The notes beneath the pieces were generated by a model that saw only the letters and a list, made by a program, of their open reading frames with translations, was not told the DNA's origin and did no database searches. Positions 21,151-30,033 of a stretch of 64,000 bases of DNA are shown piece by piece. Both the position numbers and the translations under genes were made by a program. Position 1 is the first letter of the stretch. Each line of letters begins with the position of its first letter. Source of the DNA: Effrenium voratum (taxonomy: Eukaryota; Sar; Dinophyceae; Suessiales; Symbiodiniaceae); assembly GCA_963377175.1 (NCBI GenBank), contig CAUJNA010000572.1, forward strand, positions 116,001 to 180,000. The letters run 5' to 3'.

Positions 21151-21188
21151 ATGTTAGATTTGAAAAAGCATTTAAAATAAAATAAATA
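21151..21188 (+). repeat. Duplicated 3' end of the ATPase gene
   Basis: This stretch repeats the last codons and the tail of the ATPase gene (20783-20818) with only a couple of differences; both read ATGTTAGATTTGA then AAAATAAAATAAAT. It is a local duplication that now lies between two other genes. Confidence 0.8.
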
Positions 21189-21200
21189 TTTAAATATATT

Positions 21201-21667
21201 ATGATATTTTATGATTTACCATTAGACATTAAAAACCTTGTATTATCTTATAATTTAGGTGATGTTAGATTATTAAAAATAAAAAATAATAATATTATTA
21301 AAAATTATATTAGTAAATTTAAACCAGTGTATAAGTCTTACAAATTAAAGAATTCACAGTATTTTGAAATTGATAATATCATTATGAAAAATATTATCAA
21401 AAACGGCATATCATATATTTTTAACTTAAGTGAGTTAGATAAATTACATCAAAAACATAAACCATTAAAATTATTAATTGAATATGATATATTTGTTACA
21501 TCTACCTCATTTACTTTTTTAATCATCTTCGTAATCGTACTTTAACATCAAATAATTTATTTGATATTTATTATTTTCTTAATAAAGACCTTTATAAAAC
21601 TAATTTAGTGTATAGGGACAATGTGGCTAATTTTATTTCATTACAAGTGAAAAAAAATAACTATTAA
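21201..21667 (+). pseudogene. F-box-like protein 4, probably frameshifted
   Basis: The first frame (21201-21545, 114 aa) opens with MIFYDLPLDIKNLVLSY, an F-box-like start as in the left-arm genes. Around 21490-21540 the sequence turns implausibly hydrophobic and stops. A second frame open from about 21486 to the stop at 21667 has the expected Asn/Leu/Lys make-up (NNLFDIYYFLNKDLYK). A one-base indel near 21490-21530 would explain both. It could instead be a genuine short protein. Confidence 0.45.
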
Positions 21668-21759
21668 AGTCATCAATTAAGAAAGACAAAGTTTTATTAG
21701 TAAATGTTATTCATATTTTTTAATTAATAATGTTAATGAATCATATTAATATTATTAAT

Positions 21760-21969
21760 TTAAATCAATGAAGCGTTGCATAAATTCAACGCAGGTAATT
21801 TATATAATAGTTTGTCCGATTTTTGATTTTCTAACTTTTCTATTCTCGTTACACATTCTTGAATAGATTTTATTATTAAAGTATCCGCTCTCGTTTTTTC
21901 ATCTACTCTTAAATTCTTAATGTCTTCCATACTGTTATTTTCTTCGTTTTTGCTTTGACCAATACCCAT
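21760..21969 (-). CDS. Small protein with N-myristoylation signature
   Basis: This 69-residue protein starts MGIGQSK, fitting the MGxxxS signal for N-myristoylation after Met removal. It is followed by acidic, then heptad-like helical sequence (RADTLIIKSIQECVTRIEK). It would sit on a membrane or a lipid-containing virion layer (inference). It is the last gene of the leftward structural cluster, 9 bases after the fibre gene, with a TCTAAATA motif just upstream. Confidence 0.5.
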   Translation of the reverse strand: MGIGQSKNEENNSMEDIKNLRVDEKTRADTLIIKSIQECVTRIEKLENQKSDKLLYKLPALNLCNASLI

Positions 21970-21978
21970 TATATATTA

Positions 21979-24777
21979 TTATTTAGATTTTTCTTTTTTC
22001 AATTCCTTAACTTCTTTTTCAAGTTTATCTATTTTATCATTTAATTCTAATACTGCTTTATGAACCAACACGGGTAAAACTAAATAATTCAATCCTAAAT
22101 ACTCTTTATCTTTACATACAATATTTTCAAACTCTTTAGGAATTGCTTTCAATACTTCATCTGCGATATATCCTATATGAGTTTTACCCCCATCATTTCT
22201 ATCGTGTCTCTTAAACTTCTTTGGCTTAAATTTCTTAATAATATTCATACAGTTAGATTTGACATTGTCTATGTCATATTTCAACCGCGAATCAGATGAA
22301 TCAACAAACGTTCCGTTAATGGTTACTGTCGTTGCTGTTAAGTCTATATTAGTTCCTGTTGATGGTTCAAGTGTATTACATAACAATTTCTTCGTTCCTG
22401 CAACTGTTACATTTTCATTGAATGTTGATGAGGCATTATTTGTAAAACTTCCAGTATTTACTGTTGTTCCAAATGTCTTATCAATAGATAATAAAACTGA
22501 AGGTGTAGTTGAACTATCTGAAACTCTAAAAGCTGTATTTGACGTTCTGAATATTACATCAATTGTGGATAAATTAGTTCCATCATAATAAGTTGATATT
22601 TCACTTGTTCCCATTAATATATCTGTTCCTGTTGTCATTGAAATACTATTTAAAAATGAAACCGTTGTTAAATCAAATGATTGTATTGTATTAGTTGCTA
22701 AATATGCATTTTGAACTGCTAAGTTAGTGTCAACGGTAACTAATGTCCCTCCGTTGGGCGCTATATGATTACTTCTTAATGCTCCGTTATTTTTAATATA
22801 AACATCATCAGCAAATAAATTACCCATAAAATCAGAATTATCGGTATTAAATACCCACCCACCCGTGATATTAACAGCTCCGACTATATTATCTTGGACA
22901 CCAGCGTCCCCGCAAATAAATCTGATTGAAGAATTAGCATCACTATTCCTCATATCAAAAGATGAAAAAGCACTAACATATCTATATAATTCACAGTTTG
23001 TATCAATTGTTAATTTACCACCAGTATCAATATTAATATTATCACAATTAACATCAGCATTCGTATAAATGTTTCCTAAAACATCAATAGGTTTACTAAA
23101 AATTGTTTTATTCACTAATCCATCACACATCATATATTGATTAGAAGCATTTGTAACATCACCAACACTAATGGCTACAAAATCATCATGAGACATATAT
23201 AAACCTTCTATTGTATTGGGCATATATCTTCGTATTGAACCATTATTATTAAAATTCAAATATGAACCATTGTTAAGATTTACTGCCTTGTCAGTTCCTA
23301 TAAAATCAACTGCATCAGTAAATCTCGATTTTCCGGCACAGTTTAAAACATAACCGTTAACACCAACAGCACCTAAACCGAATCTATCCTTAACCCACAC
23401 ACGTCCAACATTAGCATCTCCTATTTGCGTTTCCCATTGACCTCCTGCGCTACCCATCCACATTCTACCATCTCTATTAATATTGAACTCTCTATTAAAC
23501 ATTTGAAAAGTCATTTGCAAACCTAAATTAGGCGAAGGTGTAGTACTAAACTTGTTACAAATTATAGAACCAGTAGTTAACATGTTTAAATTACTGTGTA
23601 AAGTTGTATTATCACTAAAATTAATAGCACCTGCTACTGATTGAGTGTTAGTAGCTATTTTATCTAACTTTTGACCTAATGATGTATCCTGTGAATTATT
23701 AGTAGTAATTATTGAATTAATTGTATTTGTATTTCCTGTTATTAATCCATTTAATCCATCTGATTGTAAAACATATCTAGCATCAGAACCTGCTATATTT
23801 AAAATAGACGAACAAGAAAATAAACCAGATACTTGTAAATTACTTAATATTGTGGTATTATGATTTAATAATATTTTATCATTTTGAAAAGTTGAAGAAT
23901 TATTAATTTGAACATCTCCAAATCCTCTTTGATTCAAAAACATAGTTGCTCCACTTAAATTTCCATAAACATAACTATCAATATAATTATTGTATAATTC
24001 ATGATAATAATTATAATTTCCAAATTCTGCTATTTTGAAAGTTGAATTAGTTGTTATATTATGTATTAATGTATTATTTAATATTGATGTATTTAACTTA
24101 TTTGATAATAAATTATTAGTCGTTATTTTATTATAATAATCTGCTTCATTAAGTGAACCTCCATTCTGTAAATCTGATATGGCTGAAATATGAGAATTTA
24201 CTGTACTATTTAATCCTGTTATTAAATTAGTATTTGAAGAAATATTATTAAAATTAGTTGTCATAGTAGAATTTAAATTATTTATTAAATGTGTATTAGA
24301 AGAAATATTATTAAAATTAGTTGTTATAGTAGAATTCAAATTATTTATTAAATGTGTATTAGATGAAATATTATTAATATTTGTATTAATTAAGTTAGAA
24401 TTAGAACTAATATTATTAAAATTAGTTGTCATAGTAGAATTTAAATTACTTATTAAATTTGTATTTGATGAAATATTATTAAAATTTGTATTTGAAGTTA
24501 TTGTCAGATTACCTATTAAAAATGTATTTGAACTAATATTATTTGATAATACATTAACTTCCGTCTTATTGTATGATTGATTTATATCATAAAAATTAGC
24601 GTCAATCTGTGCTTTTGTGTAAGTATCTACTTGGTCTGCTTTGTTGTCAAGTAAATCAATTATATCTGATTGATTAGCGTATATGTTTCTAATGTTTGTT
24701 ACCCCGCTTGTAGAATTGATTTCGCTAATTGTGTGCGCTACAACATTCTCAAAGTTTGTTAAATTTATTGAAGGCAT
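21979..24777 (-). CDS. Fibre-like protein with C-terminal S74 chaperone/autoprotease
   Basis: This is a 932-residue protein. From about residue 75 to 200 it consists of 21-residue repeats rich in FNNISSNT and INNLNST, like a triple-stranded fibre shaft. The middle is Asn/Thr-rich beta sequence typical of trimeric tail fibres. The last 110 residues are an intramolecular chaperone of the S74 peptidase family: SSDSRLKYDID (catalytic Ser region about 825-830), then THIGYIADEV, then LGLNYLVLPVLVHKAV and a terminal coiled coil (LNDKIDKLEKEV). In the family this domain trimerises the shaft and cuts itself off. A host-attachment spike is the likely role. It lies just downstream of the capsid gene. 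Confidence 0.85.
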   Translation of the reverse strand: MPSINLTNFENVVAHTISEINSTSGVTNIRNIYANQSDIIDLLDNKADQVDTYTKAQIDANFYDINQSYNKTEVNVLSNNISSNTFLIGNLTITSNTNFNNISSNTNLISNLNSTMTTNFNNISSNSNLINTNINNISSNTHLINNLNSTITTNFNNISSNTHLINNLNSTMTTNFNNISSNTNLITGLNSTVNSHISAISDLQNGGSLNEADYYNKITTNNLLSNKLNTSILNNTLIHNITTNSTFKIAEFGNYNYYHELYNNYIDSYVYGNLSGATMFLNQRGFGDVQINNSSTFQNDKILLNHNTTILSNLQVSGLFSCSSILNIAGSDARYVLQSDGLNGLITGNTNTINSIITTNNSQDTSLGQKLDKIATNTQSVAGAINFSDNTTLHSNLNMLTTGSIICNKFSTTPSPNLGLQMTFQMFNREFNINRDGRMWMGSAGGQWETQIGDANVGRVWVKDRFGLGAVGVNGYVLNCAGKSRFTDAVDFIGTDKAVNLNNGSYLNFNNNGSIRRYMPNTIEGLYMSHDDFVAISVGDVTNASNQYMMCDGLVNKTIFSKPIDVLGNIYTNADVNCDNINIDTGGKLTIDTNCELYRYVSAFSSFDMRNSDANSSIRFICGDAGVQDNIVGAVNITGGWVFNTDNSDFMGNLFADDVYIKNNGALRSNHIAPNGGTLVTVDTNLAVQNAYLATNTIQSFDLTTVSFLNSISMTTGTDILMGTSEISTYYDGTNLSTIDVIFRTSNTAFRVSDSSTTPSVLLSIDKTFGTTVNTGSFTNNASSTFNENVTVAGTKKLLCNTLEPSTGTNIDLTATTVTINGTFVDSSDSRLKYDIDNVKSNCMNIIKKFKPKKFKRHDRNDGGKTHIGYIADEVLKAIPKEFENIVCKDKEYLGLNYLVLPVLVHKAVLELNDKIDKLEKEVKELKKEKSK
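21980..21989 (-). promoter_or_regulatory. Class B motif (AATCTAAATA)
   Basis: It lies 10 bases before the ATG of the 69-aa gene, within the 3' end of the fibre gene. Confidence 0.4.
24190..24540 (-). repeat. 63-bp coding repeats in the fibre gene
   Basis: Copies of a 63-base (21-codon) unit are aligned in frame. Two neighbouring copies start at 24248 and 24311. Confidence 0.85.
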
Positions 24778-24790
24778 TATATATTAATAG

Positions 24791-24797
24791 TAGAAAA
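24791..24797 (-). promoter_or_regulatory. Class B motif core (TTTTCTA)
   Basis: It lies 13 bases before the fibre ATG, in an AT-rich spacer. Confidence 0.4.
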
Positions 24798-24841
24798 TGA
24801 TAATATTTATTTATTTTTAATATTATCATTTTTACTTATTT

Positions 24842-26233
24842 TTAATCGAGTATCTGCACTCCGGCGTCTCTAATGGATAATATTTGTTCTGATACTAATG
24901 TTATATATATTGTGTCAGGCATAAAACTTACATCCATACTTCCAGAAGGTTTAACACGGATTAGTAGTTGTTGCCCGGCTTTCGTGTTTATTCCAGTATA
25001 TGAACTATCGGGAACCTTCTCCATATTCATAGCAAAGATGAACTTGTCGGTTTTATACTGGTTAAATTCAATAGATAAATGATGTTGATGAAATAAAGGT
25101 AAATTCAATGCCTTTCGCAAATAATAGAAAGCTTGCGTTAAGCTTTTACAAGGATACTCAGGAAATAATTTTGAACCTAATTGAAGTTGAAATTCTAAGT
25201 CATTGTCAGGGTTATAGTTTCCATGAGTAGAAAAGGTTGTTCTTGTCGATGGATGGTAAAACCTGTTGTATTCCTTATGAACTTCAGTTGCTCCTCCCGT
25301 GGCATCTGCTTTATAGAAGGTGATAAATGTGGCAGTGAGTTTCGACACAGAACGAACAACAGTAGTGTTTATTGTTGCTTGACCAACAACTGAATTAGAC
25401 TGACAAATGTAAGTATTATATGTGATAGGTAATTCTTTTCCATCAAGTAAATGTGAAACGTAACGATTGTGTAAATCATTATCCAAACTTACTACATCGC
25501 ATTGAAGGAAGCAATTATTAAGTTCGAATTCACCGCTTGTGCTTTGATGTGTGTTAGGCGCACTCTCAATGGCAGGGAAATCAGTAGAAACATCAGGTGA
25601 AACAATACAATCGGTGAAATTACTGACAAGTTCAAGTTCTAAAACAAGAGGACACGCTTTTAATGGAATATACTTAAACTGGTTAAATAAACCAAGCATA
25701 GGTTTAAATCCAACAACCATTTCAGACGTAAAGCCCGGGATTGTTTCAGCGTTATAAGTTTTTCCAATAGTGCCAGTTGTAGGGTCAGCAAAACGTTGTG
25801 CCAAATCGTCATCGTATCTATAACCAAAACTTTGCGCGTCTTCATTGTCCCTTGCTCCTTTTGACATCAAACAACTCATCATGTGATGGTTTCTATTGTA
25901 ATAGTCAATGTCTTCAACAAGTTGATTACCAGCAATTAATCTTGCCCTTCTGAAAAAGCAGTAAGCAGGAGATAGAGGTCGTAACCGTTTGTTGCTTGTA
26001 TTTTCCTTGTTCGAAACATTGAAAAACACCATTACCGATTGAGGGTCTAACCAACTATTATCTTCTGCATTTAATGCGATTTTCAATACACGATTTCCAG
26101 ACGAAGGTTTATAAATATTTGAACCAGACGGGAAGAACGAAACGCTACGACGCTCATTTATATAACTTGCACCTTTGTTTAATTTGAATGAGAGGTTGTC
26201 AATTAGAATATCTTCAGCACTAAAAGTTCCCAT
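24842..26233 (-). CDS. Major capsid protein (double jelly-roll type)
   Basis: This 463-residue protein is the best capsid candidate. The N-terminus (LSFKLNKGASYINERRSVSF), the stretch VLKIALNAEDNSWLDPQS and FRRARLIAGNQLVEDIDYY follow the pattern of Polinton and adintovirus major capsid proteins, where a strand pair precedes a conserved gene-specific loop. Size, beta-rich composition and position between fibre and lipase genes agree. Capsomers of this family are trimers forming an icosahedral shell. A TTTCTAAAT motif lies 16 bases upstream. The assignment rests on pattern and context, as no alignment was run. Confidence 0.8.
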   Translation of the reverse strand: MGTFSAEDILIDNLSFKLNKGASYINERRSVSFFPSGSNIYKPSSGNRVLKIALNAEDNSWLDPQSVMVFFNVSNKENTSNKRLRPLSPAYCFFRRARLIAGNQLVEDIDYYNRNHHMMSCLMSKGARDNEDAQSFGYRYDDDLAQRFADPTTGTIGKTYNAETIPGFTSEMVVGFKPMLGLFNQFKYIPLKACPLVLELELVSNFTDCIVSPDVSTDFPAIESAPNTHQSTSGEFELNNCFLQCDVVSLDNDLHNRYVSHLLDGKELPITYNTYICQSNSVVGQATINTTVVRSVSKLTATFITFYKADATGGATEVHKEYNRFYHPSTRTTFSTHGNYNPDNDLEFQLQLGSKLFPEYPCKSLTQAFYYLRKALNLPLFHQHHLSIEFNQYKTDKFIFAMNMEKVPDSSYTGINTKAGQQLLIRVKPSGSMDVSFMPDTIYITLVSEQILSIRDAGVQILD

Positions 26234-26249
26234 TGCTATATATAATTTA

Positions 26250-26259
26250 ATTTAGAAAT
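26250..26259 (-). promoter_or_regulatory. Class B motif (ATTTCTAAAT)
   Basis: It lies 16 bases before the capsid ATG, in a spacer otherwise made of A and T. Confidence 0.5.
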
Positions 26260-26328
26260 AATTTAAACTAAACTAAATTGATAAATTATACATTTATGAA
26301 TTTCTAAAACATAATTAATAATTATGTT

Positions 26329-26550
26329 TTACAAATTGAATAATTTAGTGTAATCCTTTTGATTAGAGTTATTATTTTTAAATATTTTCATTTTCTTTTT
26401 CTTAATCTTATCTTCAACTGGATTATTCCCTTTTTCTTTCTCCATTACTAATTCTCTAATTTCTTCATATGAACTTTTCTTATACTTTTTATTTTCATTC
26501 TTAATCATATCATCCGTTGTTTCATTGTCATATTTCTTATGTTGTATCAT
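26329..26550 (-). CDS. Small basic protein
   Basis: A 73-residue, Lys/Glu/Asn-rich protein (EEIRELVMEKEKGNN, KIKKKKMKIFKN) between the lipase and capsid genes. Position suggests a minor virion or DNA-binding protein, but no motif supports this. A TCTAAATT motif lies 6 bases upstream of its ATG. Confidence 0.45.
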   Translation of the reverse strand: MIQHKKYDNETTDDMIKNENKKYKKSSYEEIRELVMEKEKGNNPVEDKIKKKKMKIFKNNNSNQKDYTKLFNL

Positions 26551-26556
26551 TAATAT

Positions 26557-26567
26557 AATTTAGATTA
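26557..26567 (-). promoter_or_regulatory. Class B motif (TAATCTAAATT)
   Basis: It sits between the lipase stop and the ATG of the 73-aa gene, overlapping the 18-base spacer. Confidence 0.4.
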
Positions 26568-26568
26568 T

Positions 26569-27228
26569 TTATAATATCTCCTTTACTGGCTCAATACTTC
26601 TTGAAACATCACGCCCCATATCACCGTATCCAGTTATGTAATCGTGGTTAGTAAATGGATTTAATGAACCAGTATAAACAGTTATAGCGCCACGGTCAGC
26701 AATACTGACAGGGTCTAAGATACTTCTAAAATTAATGTAATCATCGGTAATTTTAGACCTTCGTGATATAAACGGCGCTCCATAAGTGGTTAAAGTTAAT
26801 TCTCTTTCAGGGTAATCTTTTGTTATCTGTGCCCCTACACTTGAACCGAGACTATGTGTTATAAGATGTTTAACTTCATTGTTTTCATCCAATGCTGTTG
26901 ATGTGTCTTTATATCGTTGTGAATATTTAGTCATTTTAAAGGGAAGTCCTACATCTGCCAGAATGTCATTAACAGCACCTCCAAACGTTCCTTTTCCAAA
27001 TGTTCCGCTTACATACATTTTATCACCATCAATATAAAAACCTTTACCATTACCATAAGCTTTACTTAATCCTTGTGCATCAGTTAAATTTGAATTAGGA
27101 TAATAACTATTTAACATTTTGTCAGTTTGTTTCATAACATTAGTTATTTTAGTTGTTTTCTTATAAGGTTGATAATGTTTAATTTTCCCATGCTTCATTT
27201 CATAAATTAACTTTTTATTATTAATCAT
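26569..27228 (-). CDS. Class 3-like lipase (alpha/beta hydrolase)
   Basis: This 219-residue enzyme has the nucleophile elbow THSLGSS with Ser126 after a hydrophobic strand (VKHLI). It is followed by the TYGAPF strand and a later LDPVSIAD and TNHDYITGYG that could supply the acid and His of the triad. This layout matches the lipase class 3 fold. Similar lipases in small DNA viruses are thought to help cross host membranes during entry. The N-terminal 50 residues are basic. It starts the leftward structural cluster and is divergent from the penton-like gene across 39 bases. Confidence 0.8.
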   Translation of the reverse strand: MINNKKLIYEMKHGKIKHYQPYKKTTKITNVMKQTDKMLNSYYPNSNLTDAQGLSKAYGNGKGFYIDGDKMYVSGTFGKGTFGGAVNDILADVGLPFKMTKYSQRYKDTSTALDENNEVKHLITHSLGSSVGAQITKDYPERELTLTTYGAPFISRRSKITDDYINFRSILDPVSIADRGAITVYTGSLNPFTNHDYITGYGDMGRDVSRSIEPVKEIL

Positions 27229-27267
27229 ATATTTAAAGTTATAAATTAATTTCTCAATTAATTAATA
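27229..27267. promoter_or_regulatory. Divergent promoter between lipase and penton-like genes
   Basis: A 39-base AT-only-like spacer separates two ATGs in opposite directions, so both promoters must overlap here or within the genes. Confidence 0.5.
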
Positions 27268-28125
27268 ATGCTTACATATAAAAAAGTTTATATTGACAGC
27301 GCTCATAGGATTAGAGGCACATCATCAAATTTTAGAGTTGAATTGCCGGAAACATTACAAACAGACAACGGGGTTCATTGCTACATTCACGAAGTAACAT
27401 TACCTAACTCGTGGTATTCAATACAGTCAGGATTAAATAATATACTATACTTTTATTCTTCTCCGTTAGTTCCAGATGAAGATAATACAAATGTTCATTG
27501 GATTGCTGTTGCATTGGCAGAAGGAGTTTATACTGGCACAGAACTGGCAACAGAATTAAAATCAAAAATTAACGGTATTGTTGATAATGTTAATTTCTCA
27601 AATACTTATGAAGTTACTTACAGTGTAAAAACTAATAAAATCACGATTTCTTCAAACTATGCCGATAGACAATTTGCAGTATTAACTGATGAACAAATGA
27701 AGATAATATATGAAAGTTATATTTGGATTGGAAGTTTTGATGCTAATGATTTAAAGTCTGTTAATGAAGTTTTAGGAAATTATCAAATGAATGTTTATCA
27801 ATATGGTAATGCTTATGTTTCTGGTTTCGTTAATCTTCAACCCATTAGAAATATTTATATTCATTCTTCTCAGTTGTCTAATTATAATCAAGTAAATTTA
27901 AGAACGGGAGATAGTACAGTTGTTAAGAAAGTGCCAGTCACAGCGCCACATGCGGGAATTATTTTTGATGGTGACGGAGTAAATGCTTTGGACTATTTAG
28001 ATGTATCTAATAGAACCTTTAAACAAGTGGATTTTTGGATTTCTAATTCAGCAGGGAATGAAATTAATTTGAATGGAGTTAATTGTAGTTTTAGTCTCCT
28101 TTTCGTAAAAAGTGACATTATTTGA
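27268..28125 (+). CDS. Penton / minor capsid protein candidate
   Basis: This 285-residue protein begins YKKVYIDSAHRIRGTSSNF then RVELPETLQ, followed by IHEVTLPNSWYSI. The pattern Y(I)DS..R..GTS.NF....LP is typical of the second (penton or minor) capsid protein of Polintons and polinton-like viruses, expected to be a single jelly roll. The C-terminal part is beta-rich with no further motif. It heads the rightward structural cluster opposite the lipase. Identification rests on this N-terminal signature and position. Confidence 0.7.
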   Translation: MLTYKKVYIDSAHRIRGTSSNFRVELPETLQTDNGVHCYIHEVTLPNSWYSIQSGLNNILYFYSSPLVPDEDNTNVHWIAVALAEGVYTGTELATELKSKINGIVDNVNFSNTYEVTYSVKTNKITISSNYADRQFAVLTDEQMKIIYESYIWIGSFDANDLKSVNEVLGNYQMNVYQYGNAYVSGFVNLQPIRNIYIHSSQLSNYNQVNLRTGDSTVVKKVPVTAPHAGIIFDGDGVNALDYLDVSNRTFKQVDFWISNSAGNEINLNGVNCSFSLLFVKSDII

Positions 28126-28206
28126 TAATGGAATTGTAATATCAAATGTCAAAAACTTAAAATCATATATAGATTTTCCATATAGAAAATATATAGAATA
28201 TATTAT

Positions 28207-28700
28207 ATGTCAAGTATTGAGGTAGTAGATGATAATAATGAAACTAAAACAGAAGAAGCACCTGTTAATAATGAAGTCATTGAACAAAATGAAACAGTTA
28301 ATGAAGAACCAACGCCAGAAGAAGTTAAACCAGAAGAAGTTATTCCTGAACCAAAAGCGAAAGCAAAAGCATTACCAAGAACTAAAAAAGAAGTTGAATT
28401 AGTAGATGTGAACAATGCTCTAAAAAGATGACATTGAAAAGTTTGAGACACTCACATCCTAAAAATTGTAAGGGAGCACCTACTGAGTTATTACCAGTCA
28501 ATCCACAAAAGAATATTAGAAAGATACAACCTGAAGTTATTTCAGAGATTAAGAATGAGATTAAACAAGAAGTGATTAAAGAAACTATTAAGAAACCCAC
28601 GGCAACAGAACTATTAAACCAACATTATGAAGAACTTAAACAGAAGAAAAAACAAGATAAACAAGAAAAAATAAACAAATTATCTTCATCAATGTTTTAA
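28207..28700 (+). pseudogene. Acidic-linker C2HC-finger protein, split by a frameshift
   Basis: Two frames overlap by ATGA: 28207-28431 (74 aa, Glu/Val/Pro-rich, then KAKAKALPRTKKEVELVD) and 28428-28700 (90 aa). Upstream of the second ATG its frame stays open back to 28398 and encodes CEQC, which with KSLRHSHPKNC makes a complete finger (C-x2-C, then H and C). The finger is therefore cut by the frame change, so the two ORFs look like one gene of about 164 codons with a one-base shift between 28398 and 28428. A sequencing error, a real break or frameshifting are all possible. The C-terminal part is a Lys/Glu-rich helix. Confidence 0.55.
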
Positions 28701-28730
28701 ATAATAATCTAATTATAATATATATTAATC

Positions 28731-29063
28731 ATGCTTATGAGAAGTCATAGAAATGTAGAATTTAAAAGGGCGCCACAAGTAGAACGTCATTATAATGTTT
28801 CAGATTTATGGGGAGTTGCTTCAAGAATGAATTATTTTAAGCAGTTGAAGGAAACGCTGGAAGCGAGACAATCACAGGGAGCATTAATAAAATATAGAAA
28901 TGATTTAGCTGAAAGCAACAGAACCGAAAGTTACAGAAAGGAATTAGACAGAATAAGAAAAATATTAGACAACACACGGTCACCAGATGGAATACAAACA
29001 AAGGAACAACTAACTGTAAGAAAGAAGCATTTAGAAGAAATGATTAAGAATATATCTGATTAA
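28731..29063 (+). CDS. Charged helical protein
   Basis: This 110-residue protein contains YFKQLKETLEARQSQG and a long charged helix ending TVRKKHLEEMIKN. No motif is known. It lies in the rightward late cluster between finger and coiled-coil genes, so a virion role is possible. Confidence 0.5.
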   Translation: MLMRSHRNVEFKRAPQVERHYNVSDLWGVASRMNYFKQLKETLEARQSQGALIKYRNDLAESNRTESYRKELDRIRKILDNTRSPDGIQTKEQLTVRKKHLEEMIKNISD

Positions 29064-29068
29064 TTTAT

Positions 29069-29080
29069 TTTTCTAAATAA
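29069..29080 (+). promoter_or_regulatory. Class B motif (TTTTCTAAATAA)
   Basis: It lies 10 bases before the ATG of the 231-aa gene and is identical to the ATPase site. Confidence 0.5.
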
Positions 29081-29090
29081 TTAATATACT

Positions 29091-29786
29091 ATGATTAAAT
29101 CAATTAGTAGATTGAATACAGTAGGACCGGTAAAAGTAGGTTCATTGAAATCACAATTACATTTGAGACCTTCTTATGATGAATTATTGAAAGAAACATT
29201 AGTAGGAGATGAGAACCGTCCATCAATTGAAAATGTGATAGACAGAAAAGCGACAAGATACAGATTAAACCAATACGGTAGTCAGTTTGATAATAAGGAA
29301 GCCTTAGACATTCAAAAGAAACAAGAACTAGACCGGAGAGGAGAAGTTATGAAAGGAGCAATGTCGGACGATGGTAGTGTAAGAGCTAAACTTAATGATG
29401 AATTGAAACTTGCTGACACACTGAAACAACACCAGTCTTTCATTCAAGAAGGATTGGCGGAAACAAACAAACAGAAAGAAGAACTTGCTGAACGAATGAG
29501 ACGTTGGAGAGAACAACACGAAGAAATGGCAAGTGCTGTATCAAAGAGTTCATATCCTGCCGGTGTAGAAGTTCATTCAATGGTGTCCGCTGATGAAATG
29601 CCAGAATTAGAACCATTAGAGGAAGGCGAAGAAGAAGATGAACGAGAAGACGACCCAGTTGTTGAAGTAGAATCAAAAGCAGAAGACGCTTATGGTTACA
29701 ACGAGTTTAAGAAAAGAGCGTCTGAACTAACACCCGCTTATCTTGCAAGCAGACCAGAAGAGATGAAAAAGTCATGGACAAACTGA
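29091..29786 (+). CDS. Coiled-coil protein with acidic segment
   Basis: In this 231-residue protein, residues about 85-160 form a long charged helix (KQKEELAERMRRWREQHEE). An acidic stretch follows (LEPLEEGEEEDEREDD), then a tail ending ELTPAYLASRPEEMKKS. It is unlike any family I can name; scaffold or core protein is a guess. Its end overlaps the next gene by 13 bases, suggesting coupled expression. Confidence 0.5.
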   Translation: MIKSISRLNTVGPVKVGSLKSQLHLRPSYDELLKETLVGDENRPSIENVIDRKATRYRLNQYGSQFDNKEALDIQKKQELDRRGEVMKGAMSDDGSVRAKLNDELKLADTLKQHQSFIQEGLAETNKQKEELAERMRRWREQHEEMASAVSKSSYPAGVEVHSMVSADEMPELEPLEEGEEEDEREDDPVVEVESKAEDAYGYNEFKKRASELTPAYLASRPEEMKKSWTN

Positions 29787-30013
29787 AAGGATTTAGAAAG
29801 ATTAAAGACAGTGTTCATGAAGAATTCACTGAGTTATATAATGCTTTAATTAATAGCGATGGTGATTTTATCAAGAAGGAACACAGATTGAAATTAGTAA
29901 GGTTTTACAATGATAAAGTGTATTACTCAGTTTTCCACCCACGACCTAAGGAAAAAGAAGATAGTCCAACCGTGATGGATGGTTCGGTTAAAGAAATACC
30001 TGTGGAAGTTTAA
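29774..30013 (+). CDS. Small protein overlapping the coiled-coil gene
   Basis: This 79-residue protein starts with an ATG inside the 3' end of the upstream gene. The sequence is evenly mixed (EEFTELYNALINSDGDF, LVRFYNDKVYYSVF). The family is unknown. Confidence 0.5.
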   Translation: MDKLKGFRKIKDSVHEEFTELYNALINSDGDFIKKEHRLKLVRFYNDKVYYSVFHPRPKEKEDSPTVMDGSVKEIPVEV

Positions 30014-30033
30014 TAAAATATATAATATTTAAT

